A stretch of DNA of 52,951 nucleotides from Pseudomonadota bacterium (lineage in GTDB: Bacteria > Pseudomonadota > Alphaproteobacteria > Sphingomonadales > Sphingomonadaceae). The stretch is taken from contig JAFAEG010000090.1 of the NCBI GenBank assembly GCA_023424095.1, forward strand, positions 1-52,951. Direction: 5' to 3'. The position numbers and the translations under genes were made by a program. Numbering within the stretch: the first letter of the stretch is position 1; each line of letters begins with the position of its first letter. The notes beneath the pieces are model-generated. The model made no database searches. It was not told where the DNA came from and was given only the letters and a program-made list of their open reading frames with translations. This document shows, one piece after another, positions 33,480 through 42,327 of this stretch.

Positions 33480-33507
33480 TTGAGCCCCCCGATCCCCACG
33501 CTATAGC
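33480..33507 (+). promoter_or_regulatory. Predicted pdeM promoter, probably giving a leaderless mRNA
   Basis: TTGAGC (33480-33485) and TATAGC (33502-33507) are spaced by 16 bases. The expected transcription start falls at or next to the pdeM ATG (33514), and no ribosome site precedes that ATG. Confidence 0.5.
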
Positions 33508-33513
33508 GCGGCC

Positions 33514-34176
33514 ATGGTTCGCTTTTCGTTCTGTGGGCATGATCTGATCGCGCTGCCGCAAGGCGCGTTGTTCTGGCCGGCGCGGCGCGCCTTGCTGGTC
33601 GCCGATCTGCACCTCGAAAAGGCCAGCTGGTTCGCCCGCGGGGGCCAGATGTTGCCGCCTTATGACAGCATCGCCACCCTCGCCGATCTCACCACCCTCG
33701 CCGCCTCCGTGGCGCCGGAGGAAATCTGGTGCCTGGGCGACAGTTTCCACGACACGGGCGGCTGCGAGCGGCTCCCCGAACGCGCCTGCGAAGCGCTCGC
33801 CGCCCTTACCAGCGCCCATCGCTGGACCTGGATTACTGGCAATCACGATCCAATCGTCCCCGCCATCGTCGGCGGCGAGGCGATCGCCGAAGTCGAACTC
33901 GACGGCCTGATCCTTCGCCACGAAGCCGATCCCCGCGATCCGCGCCCGGAACTCTCCGGCCATTTCCACCCGAAACTGCGCATCCATCGCCGCGGCCGAC
34001 TCGTCTCGCGCCGCTGCTTCGTGATGAGCGAAAGCAAGCTCATCCTCCCCGCCTTCGGCGCCCTGACCGGTGGCCTGGAAGCCGACCACCCCGAAATCCT
34101 CCGCGCCGTCGGCCCCGGCGCCGAGGCTTTGGTCCCCTTGAGCGACCGTCTCCTCCGCTTCCCCGTCGCGGCCTGA
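33514..34176 (+). CDS. pdeM: Ligase-associated DNA damage response endonuclease PdeM
   Basis: This 220-residue calcineurin-fold phosphoesterase has VADLHLEK (D31, H33), the aspartate in WCLGDSFHD, the ITGNHDP motif and SGHFHPK. This is the pattern of the manganese-dependent single-strand DNA endonuclease (MPE) of the Lhr repair cluster. The protein is soluble and of normal length. An exact GTTC-N7-GTTC LexA-type site lies across codons 2-6. It is about 5 kb from the helicase and 8 kb from the exonuclease, whereas in many genomes these are adjacent. Confidence 0.92.
   Translation: MVRFSFCGHDLIALPQGALFWPARRALLVADLHLEKASWFARGGQMLPPYDSIATLADLTTLAASVAPEEIWCLGDSFHDTGGCERLPERACEALAALTSAHRWTWITGNHDPIVPAIVGGEAIAEVELDGLILRHEADPRDPRPELSGHFHPKLRIHRRGRLVSRRCFVMSESKLILPAFGALTGGLEADHPEILRAVGPGAEALVPLSDRLLRFPVAA
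33517..33531 (+). promoter_or_regulatory. LexA-box-like GTTC-N7-GTTC at the pdeM start
   Basis: GTTC-GCTTTTC-GTTC is an exact match to the known alphaproteobacterial LexA consensus GTTC-N7-GTTC, placed just after the predicted transcription start. Eight fixed bases are expected once or twice by chance in a window of this size, so position is the argument, not sequence rarity. Confidence 0.4.
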
Positions 34177-34248
34177 GCAGCGGCATCCATTGTTGACCGA
34201 TTGTCAAAGACTCGGCCTCATTGCTTACGGGAGCAAAGGGGACGAGCG

Positions 34249-34929
34249 GTGAAAAGAGCGCGGGAACCGGCCAAATCGCCGCTCCGTCATGCGGAACTCA
34301 AGGAGAAGCAGCGGCGGCTGCGGGACGGCTTTCCGATCGCCCTCACCCTGCGCACCCACCGCGGCGTCAGCTGGCTTCAGCGCGCCGAGCGGGAGACTGA
34401 CGATCTGGACGTGCGCTTCATCCTGCTGTGGGTCGGCTTCAACGCCGCCTATGCCAGCGATATCGAAACGGACATGGGCGGCGAGCGCGACCGCTTCCGG
34501 GCCTTCTTCGCCAATCTGATCGCGCTCGATCCCGATCAGCGCGTTTACGACATCGTGTGGCAGCGTTTTCCGAACGAAATCCGGCTGCTGCTGAACAACC
34601 GCTATGTGTTCGCGCCCTTCTGGGCGCACCATAACGGCCAGCCAGGTCAAGCGGACTGGGCCGATCGCCTCGCCTCAGGTCAGCGCGCCGTCGCGGCCGC
34701 CATCGCGTCGCGGGACACGCCTCGCATCCTGTCGATCATTTTCGACCGTCTCTACGTCCTGCGGAATCAGATCGTCCACGGCGGCGCGACCTGGAACAGC
34801 GCAGCCAACCGCGATCAGGTCCGCGACGGCGCGGCAGTGCTGGGATGGCTGCTTCCGACCTTCCTGGACATCATGATGGATCATCCCGAACATGCTTGGG
34901 ACATGCCATATTACCCGGTGGTGGAATGA
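34249..34929 (+). CDS. HEPN-domain protein with RNase-type RNxxxH motif
   Basis: This 226-residue soluble helical protein has, in its C-terminal half, DRLYVLRNQIVHGGATW (R172, N173, H177). That is the R-N-x3-H signature of HEPN ribonucleases, in the form seen in Apea-like and related HEPN proteins. The N-terminal part includes DVRFILLWVGFNAAYA and FANLIALDP helices. The GTG at 34249 is chosen because AAAGGGGACGAG precedes it; an upstream TTG at 34201 lacks a site. HEPN proteins are commonly toxins or effectors of RNA-based immunity. Its stop overlaps the start of a GIY-YIG-like gene by ATGA, so the two are made together. The role is inferred. Confidence 0.75.
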   Translation: MKRAREPAKSPLRHAELKEKQRRLRDGFPIALTLRTHRGVSWLQRAERETDDLDVRFILLWVGFNAAYASDIETDMGGERDRFRAFFANLIALDPDQRVYDIVWQRFPNEIRLLLNNRYVFAPFWAHHNGQPGQADWADRLASGQRAVAAAIASRDTPRILSIIFDRLYVLRNQIVHGGATWNSAANRDQVRDGAAVLGWLLPTFLDIMMDHPEHAWDMPYYPVVE

Positions 34930-35564
34930 CGATCGGTCTCGCCCAGCCCAAGCCGCGCCTCACGCATGACGAAGCCGCCTTTCTGCGCAGCCATAGCATT
35001 GCCAGACGATGGGTGTTCGACGCCTCTCCATTCTGGTTCGACAGCCGGGCCAGCTGCGTACGGACGATGAACGACTTCACGACCTTTTTGATGGTGGGGT
35101 GGAGAGAATACGACGATAGCTGCGTCGATCACCGCCACCGCCTCTACAACCGCGATGGTCGGTGTGTACAATGTCGACCAGACAAACTCGATTGGCTGAA
35201 ACGGCGCCTATTAAAGGGTTTCGTCTATATCGCTTCATCGCAGACGGGCGGGCTGCTCAAAATCGGGTACACGGCCGACTGGCGCTTGCGAGAATGGGAG
35301 TTGTCTTGGCACGACCGGGTCGCGGACCAGACCGACTGGAAGATCCGTTCCCCGTTCGAAACTATGGCGGCAGGCGTTTTCGAAACCAAGCTCCACCGCC
35401 GCCTTGCCCACCACAATGTGCCGAGCACCACCAACCGCTACGGCGTGGTCCGCGCATGCAACGAGGTTTTTGGCTGCGCCTATCGCACCGCGCGACAGCA
35501 TCTCAATATCGAGCGCGCGGAGAACGCGGCGCTCTACCTCGGTCTCGCGATCAATCCGTCGTAG
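34926..35564 (+). CDS. Zinc-knuckle plus GIY-YIG-like nuclease protein
   Basis: This 212-residue protein has an N-terminal part (about 1-60) of no known family, then a Cys/His cluster (C66, H69, H71, C80, C83 in SCVDHRH and RCVQC) likely to bind zinc. A GIY-YIG/T5orf172-like domain follows: GFVYIAS (98-104), KIGYT (112-116), arginines R120 and R122, and E153 in FETKLHRRL as a candidate metal-binding glutamate. The family cuts DNA with a single metal. Its start codon lies inside the HEPN stop (ATGA). The assignment to the fold is by motif only. Confidence 0.7.
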   Translation: MTIGLAQPKPRLTHDEAAFLRSHSIARRWVFDASPFWFDSRASCVRTMNDFTTFLMVGWREYDDSCVDHRHRLYNRDGRCVQCRPDKLDWLKRRLLKGFVYIASSQTGGLLKIGYTADWRLREWELSWHDRVADQTDWKIRSPFETMAAGVFETKLHRRLAHHNVPSTTNRYGVVRACNEVFGCAYRTARQHLNIERAENAALYLGLAINPS

Positions 35565-35668
35565 CTGCGCCTTGGCGATCGGATGACCGCGCCTTCCCAA
35601 CCGCACCCGTCTATGCTTTAGCGCCGCCGACTCTTTTTCCCGCACCTGCGAAGGACTCGCCTTTCCCC

Positions 35669-36874
35669 ATGAACATCCACGAATATCAGGCCAAGGAATT
35701 GCTCGCGAAGTTCGGCGTGCCCGTTCCCGCCGGTTTTGCCGCGCTCAGCGTCGAGGAAGCGGTCGCCGCCGCTCGCCAGCTCCCCGGCCCGCTCTATGTC
35801 GTCAAGGCGCAGATCCACGCCGGCGGCCGCGGCAAGGGCAAGTTCAAGGAATTGGGCCCCGACGCCAAGGGCGGCGTCCGCCTCGCCCGCACCGAGGACG
35901 AGGTCCGCGCCGCCGCGACCGAGATGCTCGGCAACACCCTCGTCACCATCCAGACCGGCGATGCCGGCAAGCAGGTGAACCGGCTCTACGTTACCGACGG
36001 CGTCGACATCGCCAAGGAATTCTATCTGGCTCTGCTCGTCGATCGCGACACCGGCCGGATCGCCTTCGTCGTCTCGACCGAGGGCGGCATGGACATCGAG
36101 GCGGTCGCCCACGACACGCCCGAGAAGATTCAGACCTTCACCGTCGATCCCGCCACCGGCTTCCAGCCGCATCACGGCCGCGCCGTCGCCAAGGCGCTCG
36201 GTCTTCAGGGCGACCTCGCCAAGCAGGCGCAGAATGTCGCCGCGAAACTCTACGACGCCTTCCTCGGCACCGATGCCTCGCAGATCGAGATCAACCCGCT
36301 CGCGGTCACCGATGCCGGCGAATTGCTGGTGCTCGACGCCAAGGTCGGCTTCGATTCCAACGCCATGTTCCGCCACAAGGATCTGATGGAGCTTCGCGAC
36401 GAGACCGAAGAGGACCCGATGGAGATCGAGGCATCACGCTTCGACCTCGCCTACATCAAGCTCGACGGCAATATCGGCTGCATGGTCAACGGCGCCGGTC
36501 TCGCCATGGCTACGATGGACATCATCAAGCTCAATGGCGCCTTCCCGGCCAATTTCTGCGACGTCGGCGGCGGCGCCTCCAAGGAAAAGGTCACCGCAGC
36601 GTTCAAGATCATCCTCTCTGATCCGGCGGTCGAGGGCATCCTCGTCAACATCTTCGGCGGCATCATGCGCTGCGACATCATCGCCGACGGCATCGTCGCC
36701 GCCGCGCGCGAGGTGAACATCAAGGTTCCGCTCGTCGTCCGCCTCGAAGGCACGAACGTGAACGAGGGCAAGGCGATCCTCGCCGATTCCGGCCTCGCCA
36801 TCGTCCCCGCCGACGATCTGGGCGACGCCGCCCGCAAGATCGTCGCCGCGGTGAAGGAACCGGTCGCGGCTTGA
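35669..36874 (+). CDS. sucC: Succinate--CoA ligase (ADP-forming) subunit beta
   Basis: This 401-residue ATP-grasp subunit of the TCA-cycle enzyme makes succinate and ATP from succinyl-CoA. It begins MNIHEYQAKELLAKFGVPVP, then VVKAQIHAGGRGKGK, IEINPLAV and VNIFGGIMRCD, all diagnostic. The partner sucD does not follow; etfB does, 69 bases on. The ATG at 35669 gives the family N terminus; upstream in-frame sequence is unrelated. Confidence 0.96.
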   Translation: MNIHEYQAKELLAKFGVPVPAGFAALSVEEAVAAARQLPGPLYVVKAQIHAGGRGKGKFKELGPDAKGGVRLARTEDEVRAAATEMLGNTLVTIQTGDAGKQVNRLYVTDGVDIAKEFYLALLVDRDTGRIAFVVSTEGGMDIEAVAHDTPEKIQTFTVDPATGFQPHHGRAVAKALGLQGDLAKQAQNVAAKLYDAFLGTDASQIEINPLAVTDAGELLVLDAKVGFDSNAMFRHKDLMELRDETEEDPMEIEASRFDLAYIKLDGNIGCMVNGAGLAMATMDIIKLNGAFPANFCDVGGGASKEKVTAAFKIILSDPAVEGILVNIFGGIMRCDIIADGIVAAAREVNIKVPLVVRLEGTNVNEGKAILADSGLAIVPADDLGDAARKIVAAVKEPVAA

Positions 36875-36943
36875 CGGCCGCGGATTTAGTTAGCAAGCGT
36901 ACGGAATATCCGCCTCGCGCGGCGCAGTGAATGGAGAGATGAG

Positions 36944-37693
36944 ATGAAGATCCTCGTCCCCGTCAAACGGGTACTCGACTATAATGTGAAGCCGCGCGTG
37001 AAGGCGGATGGCAGCGGCGTCGATCTCGCCAACGTCAAGATGAGCATGAACCCGTTCGACGAGATTGCGGTCGAGGAAGCGATCCGCCTCAAGGAAAAGG
37101 GCGCGGCGACCGAGATCGTCGCCGTGTCCGTCGGCCCGGCCAAGGCGCAGGAGACGCTGCGCACCGCTCTCGCGATGGGCGCCGACCGCGCCATCCACGT
37201 GCAGACCGACGACGAAGTCGAGCCGCTCGCCGTCGCCAAGATCCTGAAGGCGATCGCCGACGAGGAAGGCCCGGGCCTCATCATCCTCGGCAAGCAGGCG
37301 ATCGACGACGATTCCAACCAGACCGGCCAGATGCTCGGCGCGCTCCTCAATTGGGGCCAGGGCACCTTCGCCTCCAAGGTCGAAATCGACGGCTCCTCGG
37401 TCAGCGTCACCCGCGAGGTCGATGGCGGCCTCGAGACGGTGAAGCTCAACACCCCGGCGATCGTCACCACGGACCTTCGCCTGAACGAGCCGCGCTACGC
37501 GACCCTGCCGAACATCATGAAGGCCAAGTCCAAGCCGCTCGCGGCCAAGAGTCCGGCCGATTATGGCGTCGACACCGCCCCGCGCCTCACCATCACCAAT
37601 GTCGTCGAGCCCGCCAAGCGCTCCGCCGGCATCAAGGTCGGCTCGGTCGACGAGCTGATCGCCAAGATCAAGGAAACGGGAGTCATCGCATGA
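36944..37693 (+). CDS. etfB: Electron transfer flavoprotein subunit beta
   Basis: This 249-residue protein begins MKILVPVKRVLDYNVKPRVK and has ILGKQAIDDDSNQTGQ and EVDGGLETVKLNTPAIVT, typical of the EtfB subunit that binds AMP and docks onto dehydrogenases. With EtfA it carries electrons from acyl-CoA and other flavin dehydrogenases to the quinone pool. GGAGAGATGAG precedes the ATG. The stop overlaps the etfA start. Confidence 0.96.
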   Translation: MKILVPVKRVLDYNVKPRVKADGSGVDLANVKMSMNPFDEIAVEEAIRLKEKGAATEIVAVSVGPAKAQETLRTALAMGADRAIHVQTDDEVEPLAVAKILKAIADEEGPGLIILGKQAIDDDSNQTGQMLGALLNWGQGTFASKVEIDGSSVSVTREVDGGLETVKLNTPAIVTTDLRLNEPRYATLPNIMKAKSKPLAAKSPADYGVDTAPRLTITNVVEPAKRSAGIKVGSVDELIAKIKETGVIA

Positions 37694-38628
37694 GCGTCGC
37701 GCTTGTTCTGGTCGAGCATGAAGGCGGCGCCATCAAGGACGCCACCCTTTCCGCCGTCACCGCCGCCGCGCAGCTGGGCGAAGTCCATGCTCTGGTCGCA
37801 GGCCAGGGCGTCGGCGCCGTCGCCGATGCTGCCGCCAAGATCGCCGGCGTGACCAAGGTCCACGTCGCCGACGACGCGGCCTACGCCCACAATCTGGCCG
37901 AGAATGTCGCCCCGGTCGCCGCCGCGATCGTGAAGGATCATTGCGATTATCTGGTCGCCCCCGCGACCACGACCGGCAAGAATATCGCCCCGCGCGTCGC
38001 CGCTCTACTCGACGTGATGCAGGTCTCCGACATCCTCAGCGTCGAGGCGCCGGACACCTTCACCCGCCCGATCTACGCCGGCAACGCGATCGCGACGGTC
38101 AAGTCGTCGGACGCCAAGAAGGTGTTGACCGTGCGCGGCACCGCCTTCGCCAAGGCATCGGCCGAAGGCGGCAGCGGCAGCGTCGAAGCCTGGTCCCAGG
38201 GCGGCGGCGACGCCGGTCTCTCCAGCTTCGTCGGCGCGGAGATCGCCGCCTCCGAGCGCCCCGAGCTGACCAGCGCCAAGATCATCGTCTCCGGCGGCCG
38301 CGCCCTCGGTTCTTCCGAGGAATTCCACCGCCTGATCGATCCGCTCGCCGACAAGCTCGGCGCAGGCGTCGGCGCGAGCCGCGCGGCGGTGGACGCGGGT
38401 TACGCCCCCAACGATTATCAGGTCGGCCAGACCGGCAAGATCGTCGCCCCGGAGCTCTACGTCGCGGTCGGCATTTCCGGCGCGATCCAGCATCTCGCCG
38501 GCATGAAGGACAGCAAGACCATCGTCGCGATCAACAAGGACGAGGACGCCCCGATCTTCCAGGTCGCGGACATCGGCCTGGTGGGGGATCTGTTCAAGCT
38601 CGTCCCGGAGCTGACCGAGAAGCTCTGA
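37690..38628 (+). CDS. etfA: Electron transfer flavoprotein subunit alpha
   Basis: This 312-residue FAD-binding subunit has the C-terminal FAD domain signatures SGGRALGSSEEF, GASRAAVDAGYAPNDYQVGQTGK, PELYVAVGISGAIQHLAGM and AINKDEDAPIF. It forms the heterodimer with EtfB and uses the ATGA overlap for coupled translation. The length and motifs are complete. No etf-quinone oxidoreductase gene is nearby. Confidence 0.96.
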   Translation: MSVALVLVEHEGGAIKDATLSAVTAAAQLGEVHALVAGQGVGAVADAAAKIAGVTKVHVADDAAYAHNLAENVAPVAAAIVKDHCDYLVAPATTTGKNIAPRVAALLDVMQVSDILSVEAPDTFTRPIYAGNAIATVKSSDAKKVLTVRGTAFAKASAEGGSGSVEAWSQGGGDAGLSSFVGAEIAASERPELTSAKIIVSGGRALGSSEEFHRLIDPLADKLGAGVGASRAAVDAGYAPNDYQVGQTGKIVAPELYVAVGISGAIQHLAGMKDSKTIVAINKDEDAPIFQVADIGLVGDLFKLVPELTEKL

Positions 38629-38723
38629 TTTGAGCGGCAGCGGCGAGGCGAAACGCACCACGTCCCTTAGACAACTGCTCAACTTTGTTGCGAACTCGGC
38701 GCGAAGGGATCAAGAAAGGCTGC

Positions 38724-39416
38724 ATGACGGATCGAGGGTTCGGGACAGGAGCTTACACTGCCGTGGAAGCGGCCAAGCTCTTGCATATGCAACCGAAGAC
38801 TCTTCGTCGTTGGGTGTATGGATACGACTATGACCACGGGGATGGTCTGAAAGAGCAGCCTCCGCTGTGGAAGCCACAGTATGACCCTGAACTCGACGGC
38901 CCGCTGCTCGGTTTTCGTGACCTGATCGAAGCGCGAATTGTTCATGCCCTTCGGCGCTCGCGGATTGGATTACCCACGATCCGCCTCTGCATCGAGCGAG
39001 CGAAAGAAATGCTTGGGGAAAATCACCCTTTCTCTACGCGCGCGTTCAAAACGGACGGTCGCAAGATTTTTCTCGAGATTACCAAGGGTGTCGATGAACC
39101 CCGCTTGATCGATCTCAAGGATCGGCAACATGTTTTCCGCGACTTCGTTCTGCCGTCCTTATCCGGCCTGGAGTTCGGTGAGTCCCGTGCAGAGAGATGG
39201 TGGCTTGTATCCAGTCGGAAAACGCTGGTCGTGGATCCGGAGCGATCCTTCGGACAGCCAATAGTCGCTAGTGCCGGCCTTCTCACTTCGAGAGTCGTCC
39301 AAGAGGTAAAGGCAGAGGGCTCCCCAGAGCGAGTCGCCAAACTCTATCACATCCCTGTGAGAGCAGTCCGAGACGCCCTCGACTTTGAAGGCGGCCGACT
39401 GGCGAAAGCCGCTTGA
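38724..39416 (+). CDS. Antitoxin-like protein: N-terminal HTH and DUF433
   Basis: This 230-residue protein has a MerR-like helix-turn-helix at about 8-40 (AYTAVEAAKLLHMQPKTLRRW). A middle region resembles the extension of DUF433 antitoxins, and the C-terminal DUF433 (PIVASAGLLTSRVVQE, SPERVAKLYHIPVRAVRDALDFE) is itself HTH-like. It should bind the PIN-like toxin encoded next and repress the pair. GC content and codon use are visibly lower than in the surrounding genes, which suggests recent acquisition. The ATG at 38724 is preferred over an upstream TTG because AAAGG lies before it. Confidence 0.8.
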   Translation: MTDRGFGTGAYTAVEAAKLLHMQPKTLRRWVYGYDYDHGDGLKEQPPLWKPQYDPELDGPLLGFRDLIEARIVHALRRSRIGLPTIRLCIERAKEMLGENHPFSTRAFKTDGRKIFLEITKGVDEPRLIDLKDRQHVFRDFVLPSLSGLEFGESRAERWWLVSSRKTLVVDPERSFGQPIVASAGLLTSRVVQEVKAEGSPERVAKLYHIPVRAVRDALDFEGGRLAKAA

Positions 39417-39805
39417 AGCTATTCATCGACAACAATCTTCCGCCCGTATTGGCGGACGGATTGGGAGCTCTTTTCGCCGGAGAGCATGAGGTACACTCGC
39501 ATCGTTCAAAATTTGGTACGACTCATGTCAAAGACGAGGAGTGGATTCCGGCTTTGGGCTCCGAAGGGAATTGGGTGGTTCTATCGGGCGACCTGAACAT
39601 CGCGAGAAAGCGCCCACTGCGCGAGATCTTCCTCCGCTCGCGTCTCATCGGTTTCTTCCCAAAGGCAGCAGTTATGGAGCTCCCACTTCACAAAAAAGCG
39701 TCGAGAATTCTGTATGTGTGGGACCGGATGGCGCAGATCGCTTCCACCGTCCAATCGGGAGTATTTGAGCTTCAAATACGAGGCGAGCGCTTCCCTTCGT
39801 TGTAA
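39413..39805 (+). CDS. DUF5615 PIN-like toxin
   Basis: This 130-residue protein begins KLFIDNNLPPVLADGL with the aspartate D6 typical of DUF5615/Mut7-C-like PIN domains, then HVKDEEW and WVVLSGDLNIARK with further acidic residues. PIN-like toxins cut RNA. It starts at a TTG whose last two bases belong to the antitoxin stop (TTGA), so translation is coupled. It shares the low GC of its partner. The pair is VapBC-like in layout. Activity is inferred. Confidence 0.8.
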   Translation: MKLFIDNNLPPVLADGLGALFAGEHEVHSHRSKFGTTHVKDEEWIPALGSEGNWVVLSGDLNIARKRPLREIFLRSRLIGFFPKAAVMELPLHKKASRILYVWDRMAQIASTVQSGVFELQIRGERFPSL

Positions 39806-39857
39806 TCCGTAAGGTCCCCACCTTCCACATGGCTCCGGACCGTGCCATCACTCCCTG

Positions 39858-40856
<999 letters not shown>

Positions 40857-40971
40857 GGCATTTTCCTACGAAGGTGCGACCTGTTATCGTGCGAGCATGA
40901 TCGCTTCGTGCCTGCCCGCGTCACCCGTCCCTGAAGTGCTGAATCGGGCAGGAGCCCCCCCGCGATTCCGT

Positions 40972-40991
40972 GTGAACTTCGTGAAGTTCAC
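40972..40991. promoter_or_regulatory. 9-2-9 inverted repeat over the DUF885 start
   Basis: GTGAACTTC and GAAGTTCAC are perfect inverted 9-base arms around GT. The left arm contains the likely GTG start codon, and a smaller palindrome CCGAATTCGG follows at once. This could be an operator or an RNA hairpin hiding the start. Confidence 0.4.
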
Positions 40992-42297
40992 CGAATTCGG
41001 CGCGCTCTTTGCGCTGGTTGCCTTGCTCATTCTGTCCGGCTGCGCGACCACCGGCAGCCGCGCCGATTCTGTCGATGCGGTGGCCGAGGCCTATGTCCGC
41101 CTGAGCCTCGAGGCGGAGAAGCATGAGGCGGGCTATGTCGACGCTTATTACGGCCCGCCCGAATGGAAGCAGCAGGCCGAAGCCGCGCCGCGCCCGGTGA
41201 CGGAATTGCGCGACGCCGCGACCGCGCTGAAGGCCCGTCTCGCCGCTTTGCGCCCCACGACCGATCCGCTCGCCCGCCGCCGCCGCGAATTCCTGGACGC
41301 CCAGCTCACCGCCGCCCACACCCGCCTGCGCATGATCGGCGGCGAGCGCCTGTCCTTCGCCGAGGAAGCGCGCGGCCTGTTCGGGGTCGATCCCGACATC
41401 AGGCCGCTGGCGCATTACGATCCGATCCTCGCCCGGATCGAGCGGCTCGCCCCCGGCGATGGCCCGCTCGCGTCCAGGGTCGACGCCTTCCAGAACAGTT
41501 TCGCAATCCCGAACGACCGGCTGGATGCGGTGATGCGCGCCGCCATCGCCGAATGCCGGCGGCGCACCGTCGCGCATATGCCGATGCCGGAGGGCGAGAC
41601 CTTCACGCTCGAATTCGTCACCGGCAAGAGCTGGTCGGGCTACAATTATTACCAGGGCAATTATCGCAGCCTCATCCAGATCAACACCGATCTGCCGGTG
41701 CGCCTCAGCCGCGCCGTCGATCTGGGCTGCCACGAAGGCTATCCCGGCCACCACGCTTACAATGCCTTGCTGGAGCGCGACCTGATGCGCGGCCGCGGCT
41801 GGATCGAATACAGCCTCTACCCGCTTTACTCGCCGCAAAGCTTCATCGCCGAGGGCACGGCCAATTACGGCATCGACCTGGCCTTCAGCCATGACGAACG
41901 GCTCGCCTTCGAACGCGATGTGCTGAGCCCGCTCGCCGGCCTGCCGCAGCGCGAGGTGGCGCGCTATCTGGAACTGCAGGAAGCGCTGGAGGCGCTGGCC
42001 GGCGCCCGCTTCACCATCGCCCGCGACTATCTGGAAGGCCGCATCAGCCGCGAGCAGGCGATTGAACTGACCCAGCGCTACCAGCTCGTCGGCGCCGATC
42101 GGGCCCGCCAGTCGATCGCCTTCACCGATCAATATCGCAGCTATGTGATCAATTACGGCCTCGGCAAGGACATGGCCCGTCGCTGGCTCGAACGCTTCCC
42201 CGCCGGCCCCGCCCGCTGGGCCGCGATGCGCCGCATCCTGTCCGAGCCGACTTTGCCCCGGCACCTGGCGGTTCCAACTTCCGCCGCAACCGACTAG
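40972..42297 (+). CDS. DUF885 family lipoprotein, putative zinc peptidase
   Basis: This protein has about 441 residues and a lipoprotein signal (LILSGC at about 23). DUF885 signatures are present: ETFTLEFVTGKSW-like segment, HEGYPGHHAYN (H254, E255, H260, H261) resembling an HExxxHH metal site, and EGTANYGIDLAF. The family resembles M32-type carboxypeptidases but is poorly characterised. The start is uncertain: GTG 40972 or GTG 40981 keep the lipoprotein signal, and ATG 40897 has no ribosome site. An M1 peptidase follows, suggesting peptide use. Confidence 0.82.
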   Translation: MNFVKFTEFGALFALVALLILSGCATTGSRADSVDAVAEAYVRLSLEAEKHEAGYVDAYYGPPEWKQQAEAAPRPVTELRDAATALKARLAALRPTTDPLARRRREFLDAQLTAAHTRLRMIGGERLSFAEEARGLFGVDPDIRPLAHYDPILARIERLAPGDGPLASRVDAFQNSFAIPNDRLDAVMRAAIAECRRRTVAHMPMPEGETFTLEFVTGKSWSGYNYYQGNYRSLIQINTDLPVRLSRAVDLGCHEGYPGHHAYNALLERDLMRGRGWIEYSLYPLYSPQSFIAEGTANYGIDLAFSHDERLAFERDVLSPLAGLPQREVARYLELQEALEALAGARFTIARDYLEGRISREQAIELTQRYQLVGADRARQSIAFTDQYRSYVINYGLGKDMARRWLERFPAGPARWAAMRRILSEPTLPRHLAVPTSAATD

Positions 42298-42327
42298 ACC
42301 CTGCAAATCCCCTTCCGGAGTAAGCTT

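Noticed and set aside
38629..38723. sucD fragment or etf pseudogene near etfA
   Set aside because: No sucD-like frame was found in any strand nearby; etfA is complete.
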